Shown: positions 60,197 to 64,000 of the stretch, in pieces
Layout of the letters: each line of letters opens with the position of its first letter
Numbering within the stretch: the stretch's first letter is position 1
Assembly: GCA_011525845.1 (NCBI GenBank)
Contig: WYBP01000014.1
Location: 186,001-250,000, forward strand
Direction of reading: 5' to 3'
Source of the DNA: Gemmatimonadaceae bacterium
GTDB taxonomy: Bacteria; Gemmatimonadota; Gemmatimonadetes; Gemmatimonadales; Gemmatimonadaceae
Length of the DNA: 64,000 nt
Translations under genes and position numbers: made by a program
Notes under the pieces: model-generated
Database searches by the model: none
What the model was told of the DNA's origin: nothing
What the model saw: only the letters and a program-made list of their open reading frames with translations

Positions 60197-61087
60197 TTAG
60201 CGGATGGTCGCCGCGCGGGCGCGGGCCCACTCCTCGAGCCGGGTGAGCGGCATCGGGAATCGCGCGAGCAGCGCGTCGGGGGCGTATGGCTCCTCCACGG
60301 TCTCGCCGTGCACCGCTGCCTGCAGGACCCGGGCGACGCCCTCGTGCAGCGGCCGGGCGAGCCGCGCGAGCGCGCGGGCCATCCCCATCGGCAGGTGCGT
60401 CACCTTCGCCTCACGCCCGGCCACGCGCGCGAAGGTCCTGACGACATCCATGCTGCTCAGGTCTTCCGGCCCATCGATCTCCAGGGTGACGTTCTCATCG
60501 CGCGCTTCCGCCAGCACCCGGACCACGAGACGCGCGACGTCCGCGGCGGCGACGAAGTTCCGCGGGCGATCTCCGGCGCCGAAGAGCACCACGCGCTTCC
60601 CGCGCAGGACCGCCTTGCCGATAAGCTCGTATGCGTGGAAGTCCATGAACGCGCTCGGCCGGATGATGGCGTGCGGGATCCCGCTCGCGCGCACCGCGCC
60701 CTCGATCGCCCACTTCGTCCGCCAGAAGTCGATCGGGTGTGTCGCCGAGGCCCCGAGCACGGAGATGAAGGTGAAGTGCGTCACCCCCGCGTCGCGGGCC
60801 GCGGCGATGAGCGCGCGCTGCCCGGCGTCGTCCACCCGCGCACTGGCGCCCCCGCCGGACCCGGTGATCGCGTGCGAGGCCGAGATCACGCTTGTGACGC
60901 CCCGCATGGCCGCCCGCAGCGACTCCGGGTCCCGCAGGTCTCCCGTCACGACCTCCACTCCGGGCGTGTCGTGCAACCCTGCGCGCGATGGCTTCCGCGT
61001 CAGGGCGCGGACCCGGTGACCGGCCTCGGTGAGGAGCGGGACCAACTGTCGGCCGAGGGTGCCCGAGGCCCCCACGACGAGGATCAT
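60197..61087 (-). CDS. NmrA-like NAD(P)-binding oxidoreductase
   Basis: Predicted 296 aa from the ATG that overlaps the serine hydrolase stop (ATGA). The Rossmann nucleotide-binding motif is [16 protein letters not shown]. Then [18 protein letters not shown] and [14 protein letters not shown] follow, as in atypical SDR proteins of the NmrA/complex I-linked group. The classical YxxxK is not obvious, which fits an atypical SDR. It may be a redox sensor or a sugar epimerase-like enzyme. Confidence 0.9.
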   Translation of the reverse strand: MILVVGASGTLGRQLVPLLTEAGHRVRALTRKPSRAGLHDTPGVEVVTGDLRDPESLRAAMRGVTSVISASHAITGSGGGASARVDDAGQRALIAAARDAGVTHFTFISVLGASATHPIDFWRTKWAIEGAVRASGIPHAIIRPSAFMDFHAYELIGKAVLRGKRVVLFGAGDRPRNFVAAADVARLVVRVLAEARDENVTLEIDGPEDLSSMDVVRTFARVAGREAKVTHLPMGMARALARLARPLHEGVARVLQAAVHGETVEEPYAPDALLARFPMPLTRLEEWARARAATIR

Positions 61088-62142
61088 CGGGCGGACGTCT
61101 GCCCCGTCAGCAGCGCGAGGAACTCCGCGTCCTGGAACTGCTTCCCGACACTGTTCCCGAAGCGCACCACCACCATCCGCCGCGACGGGATCACGTAGAG
61201 CCGCTGCTTGAAGGCGCCCGCGGCCGTCACCATTCCCTCGAGACCGGGCACCTTCTCCATCCCGCCCCAGTTCACCTGCAGCAGCCGGATCTCCTCGCGC
61301 ATCTCGGGCGTGACCTCGACGTTGAGCCACCAGGTCATCCCGTACGCGGGATTCGCCGAAGTCCCCTTGAAGAGCTCCGCGAGAAGCTCCGGCGGCAGCA
61401 CCTGCTTGGCGCCGACCTTCCCGCCGAGCCGCACGAACTCGCCGAACTTCGCCCACTCGCGCGCCGTGAGGTAGGCGCCGTGCGGCAGCTGCGGCTGCCC
61501 CTGCAGCGCGCCGCGCCAGAACCCGGTCTTGATCCCGATCGGCCCGAGCACGCGCCGCTGCATGTACTGGGTGACCGTCTCCTTCTGCGGCGCGAGCTTG
61601 CGGCGCATCACCTCGCCGAAGAGCTGGAAGGGGTTCGGCCCGTACTGGAACTTTTCCCCGGGCGCCGCCTTCATCGCCGACGTGACGGACTCGCCGTAGG
61701 CGGGCGGGTTCCCGTTCGGGCCGCCGTCGAGCCCGCTCGTGAGCGAGAGGAGTTGCCGGATGGTGATCGCCGAGCGCTGCGGGTCGTTCCGCCACTCGTG
61801 GATGGTGTTCGCGACCGGCTCGTCGAAGGTGAGGAGCCCGTCCTCCACCGCGGCCACCGCCATCACCCCGGTGAAGCTCTTGGTGCCACTCGCCAACAGG
61901 TGCGTCTTGTTGACCGCGCCGCCGTTGTGGTAGTCCTCGAAGACGATCCGGTCGTCGACCATCACGAGCACGGCGTCGCCACGCTCCCCCTTGGAGTACT
62001 CGGCGGCCCGCTTGAACGCCTCGAGGTCCGGCCGTTGCGCCGCGCCTGGGTGCGGTGCGAGCGCGAGAAGGCCGAGGCCGGCGAGCACGGGGTAGATTGC
62101 GGGGACGCGTCTGGGCACGATTCGCTCCGAAGTGGACTTCAT
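61084..62142 (-). CDS. Exported serine hydrolase (beta-lactamase-like)
   Basis: Predicted 352 aa. The signal peptide runs through YPVLAGLGLLALAPHPGAAQ. The SxxK motif is in LASGTKSFTGV and a hydrophobic helix VMAVAAVEDGLLTFDEPVA follows, as in class C beta-lactamase-like and EstB esterases. TIRQLLSLTSGLDG is diagnostic of this family. Substrate is probably an ester or D-amino peptide. Coupled by overlap to the NmrA-like gene. Confidence 0.92.
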   Translation of the reverse strand: MKSTSERIVPRRVPAIYPVLAGLGLLALAPHPGAAQRPDLEAFKRAAEYSKGERGDAVLVMVDDRIVFEDYHNGGAVNKTHLLASGTKSFTGVMAVAAVEDGLLTFDEPVANTIHEWRNDPQRSAITIRQLLSLTSGLDGGPNGNPPAYGESVTSAMKAAPGEKFQYGPNPFQLFGEVMRRKLAPQKETVTQYMQRRVLGPIGIKTGFWRGALQGQPQLPHGAYLTAREWAKFGEFVRLGGKVGAKQVLPPELLAELFKGTSANPAYGMTWWLNVEVTPEMREEIRLLQVNWGGMEKVPGLEGMVTAAGAFKQRLYVIPSRRMVVVRFGNSVGKQFQDAEFLALLTGQTSAR

Positions 62143-62204
62143 AGATGGACGACGGACCGCCGCCCCGTGTTACCCGCTGAGCCCCCCATCGCACCGCCGC
62201 CCTG

Positions 62205-62921
62205 ATGGACTTCACCGACATCGCCACGCGCCTCTCGTCGAGCCCCCTGACGGCGATGCCGCTCGTCTTCCTGGCCGGGGTGCTCACGAGCCTCACCCCC
62301 TGCATCTACCCGATGATCCCGATCACCGCGGCGATCGTCGGCGGGCAGACGGTCGGTGCGGAGAAGCCCCCGCGGTGGCGCACGGTCGCGCTCACCCTCG
62401 CCTATGTGCTCGGGCTCGCGACGGTCTACTCGATCCTTGGCCTCATCGCCGGGCTCACGGGGACGCTCTTCGGCTCGATCAGCACGAACCCGTGGCTCTA
62501 CTTCGCGATGGCGAACATGCTCGTGCTCGCCGCCCTCGCGATGCTCGACGTGATCCCGGTGCGGCTCCCGGCGTCGCTCGTGCAGCGAGCCGCGACCGCC
62601 GGCACCGGCGGGCGCGCGGCCGGCGCCTTCGTGATGGGCGCGATGTCCGGACTGGTGGCGGCCCCCTGCGGCGCGCCCGTGATGGCCGCGATCCTCACCT
62701 GGGTGGGCTCCACGGGGAGCCCCACGCTCGGTTTCGTGTATCTCTTCGTGTTCTCCGTCGGGATGTGCACCCTGCTGGTGGTGGTGGGCCTCTCGAGCGG
62801 AGCGGTCTCGCGCCTGCCGCGCGCGGGTGCCTGGATGGTCTGGATCAAGCGGCTCTTCGCGTTCCTGATGCTCGGCGTCGCCGAGTGGTACCTCATCGAG
62901 ATGGGGAAGCTCCTCATATGA
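62205..62921 (+). CDS. CcdA/DsbD-type membrane thiol reductant transporter
   Basis: Predicted 238 aa with about six membrane helices. The two redox cysteines lie in SLTPCIYPMIPITAAIVGG and VAAPCGAPVMAA, the positions used in DsbD beta/CcdA proteins. It should carry electrons from cytoplasmic thioredoxin to periplasmic thioredoxin-like partners. The TlpA-like gene overlaps its stop (ATGA) and is the obvious partner. Confidence 0.92.
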   Translation: MDFTDIATRLSSSPLTAMPLVFLAGVLTSLTPCIYPMIPITAAIVGGQTVGAEKPPRWRTVALTLAYVLGLATVYSILGLIAGLTGTLFGSISTNPWLYFAMANMLVLAALAMLDVIPVRLPASLVQRAATAGTGGRAAGAFVMGAMSGLVAAPCGAPVMAAILTWVGSTGSPTLGFVYLFVFSVGMCTLLVVVGLSSGAVSRLPRAGAWMVWIKRLFAFLMLGVAEWYLIEMGKLLI

Positions 62922-63433
62922 CCAAGTCCCACGTGCGCGGCCCCACGGCCGCCATCGCCCTGATGCTCGCCTCCCTCACCTTCGTGCCCGAGGGTGCGGC
63001 GCAGGAGAGCGGCATCCCCGTCGGGAGCAAGGGCCCCGACGCGGCGATGGAGACGCTGGACGGCGCAGCTGCGACGCTCGCACCGGTGATCGCCGGGAAG
63101 CCCGCGGTGATCGAGTTCTGGGCCACCTGGTGCCCGAACTGCAAGGAGCTCGAGCCCGCGCTGATGGCCGCGCACAAGAAGTACGGCGACCGCGTGGCGT
63201 TCGTCGGCGTGGCAGTGAGCGTGAACCAGTCCACGGAGCGCGTGCGGAGATACACCGCCGAGCGCATGGTGGGGTTCACGCACTTCTATGACCGGCGGGG
63301 GAACGCGGTGGAGGTGTACGACGTGCCGGCCACGAGCTATGTGGTCGTGCTCAACAAGGAGGGCGTCGTCGTCTACACCGGACTCGGCGGCAAGCAGGAC
63401 ATCGAGGGGGCGATCCAGAAGGCGCTGAAGTGA
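62918..63433 (+). CDS. Periplasmic TlpA-like thioredoxin
   Basis: Predicted 171 aa. Signal peptide ending near FVPEGAAQ. The redox site WCPNC is in EFWATWCPNCKELEPAL and the cis-Pro in VPATSYVVVLNKEG. It probably accepts electrons from the upstream CcdA-like protein and reduces apocytochrome or other disulfides. The downstream hydrolase overlaps its stop (GTGA). Confidence 0.92.
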   Translation: MTKSHVRGPTAAIALMLASLTFVPEGAAQESGIPVGSKGPDAAMETLDGAAATLAPVIAGKPAVIEFWATWCPNCKELEPALMAAHKKYGDRVAFVGVAVSVNQSTERVRRYTAERMVGFTHFYDRRGNAVEVYDVPATSYVVVLNKEGVVVYTGLGGKQDIEGAIQKALK

Positions 63434-64000
63434 GCGGTGTGCGCCCGCGCGTGACTCTCCCGCCGGCGCCACGCCGCGGGCGCTGGCTCTTGATCGTTCC
63501 GCTCGCGATCGCCGTGCTCGGCTACCTCGGCGCGATCGCCTACCTCAAGGTGAACGAGACCGCGCTCGTCTATCATCCGGACGAGTACGGGGGTCGTGCG
63601 ATGGTCGCGCCGGCCGCGGACCTGCGCGTGGAAGAGGCGCGGGTGATGTCGCACGACGCGCCGGGCGACTCGCTCGCGCTCGTCACCTGGGTGATCCCAC
63701 CCGCCGACAGCGCGACCGCACTCGGGTTCTGGGTACTCGTCTGCCACGGCAACGCGGGGAACATCTCCCTTCCCATGCGTCAGGCGTGGACGCGCGCGCT
63801 CGTCGCGCAGGGCGTAGGCGTGGTCTCGTTCGACTATCGCGGCTATGGCGCGAGCGACGACGGTCCGCTCGACGAGGAAGGACTCTACCGTGATGCGCGC
63901 GCGGTCTACGACTGGATGGTGCGCGAGCGCGGGATCCCGCGCTCGCGGATCGTGATCTATGGACACTCGCTCGGGAGCGGCGTCGCGACTTCGCTCGCCG
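63430..64000 (+). CDS. Alpha/beta hydrolase (C-terminal part beyond window)
   Basis: Partial, 190 codons from a GTG that overlaps the TlpA-like stop. One N-terminal anchor helix (LLIVPLAIAVLGYLGAIAYL) is followed by an alpha/beta hydrolase of the BEM46/YfhR type: VLVCHGNAGNISLPM, VVSFDYRGYGASDDG, and nucleophile elbow IYGHSLGSGVATSLA. The acid and His lie outside the window. Likely a membrane-anchored esterase or peptidase. Confidence 0.87.
   Translation, partial: MSGVRPRVTLPPAPRRGRWLLIVPLAIAVLGYLGAIAYLKVNETALVYHPDEYGGRAMVAPAADLRVEEARVMSHDAPGDSLALVTWVIPPADSATALGFWVLVCHGNAGNISLPMRQAWTRALVAQGVGVVSFDYRGYGASDDGPLDEEGLYRDARAVYDWMVRERGIPRSRIVIYGHSLGSGVATSLA

Overview
The window is about 70% GC, gene-dense and mostly chromosomal. 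Gene content resembles Gemmatimonadota: serine/threonine kinases fused to TPR tails, many secreted S9-type peptidases and other hydrolases, a BNR/sortilin-type secreted protein, DUF4142 and HEAT-repeat periplasmic proteins, and carboxypeptidase-regulatory domains next to TonB-plug-like domains. This assignment is an inference from gene content; there is no rRNA in the window to anchor it.

Left part (1-28.8 kb). A secreted plug-like protein and tRNA-Asn lie downstream of a four-gene minus-strand operon: ECF sigma factor, membrane anti-sigma-like protein and two HEAT-repeat exported proteins. Next come a lipoprotein, a large BNR protein, a DEAD-box helicase, a fatty acid desaturase, an FKBP, an AraC regulator divergent from a DUF4142-cupredoxin pair, a ThrE-type exporter overlapping an S9 hydrolase, and an OsmC pair. 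A tripartite RND efflux operon follows (TolC, adaptor, pump, PII-like protein, DUF2892 protein). A chain of overlapping genes (SGNH hydrolase, glutathione peroxidase, thioredoxin-like) and a secreted esterase complete this part.

Central accessory island (about 28.9-47.65 kb). It opens with a mobile mystery protein A/B pair (XRE regulator plus Fic enzyme) behind three 15-bp repeats spaced exactly 33 bp apart. A tightly packed plus-strand operon follows: a 1769-aa DEAD-like helicase with a C-terminal DUF1998 module, a DrmD-like SNF2 helicase, a 1301-aa Eco57I/DrmMI-like adenine methylase, an HNH_2 nuclease, an RmuC-like nuclease and a DUF262-HNH (GmrSD-like) nuclease. A low-GC HigB/HigA-ImmA toxin-antitoxin pair closes the island on the other strand. 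I read the operon as an unusual DISARM-related defence system. DrmA and DrmB functions seem combined in one protein, drmC is absent, and three nuclease-type genes are appended. No integrase, transposase or CRISPR array is visible.

Right part (47.7-64 kb). An amidase, an MBL hydrolase and an S9 peptidase lie on the minus strand, divergent from a kinase-TPR gene and a membrane protein with a cysteine-rich tail. Two exported proteins, ettA, an NmrA-like reductase and a serine hydrolase follow on the minus strand. A CcdA-like/TlpA-like/hydrolase operon runs off the window. An 18-bp dyad (ACTATA-N6-TRTAGT) occurs both before the efflux operon and before the glutamine-rich exported protein, which suggests one shared repressor.
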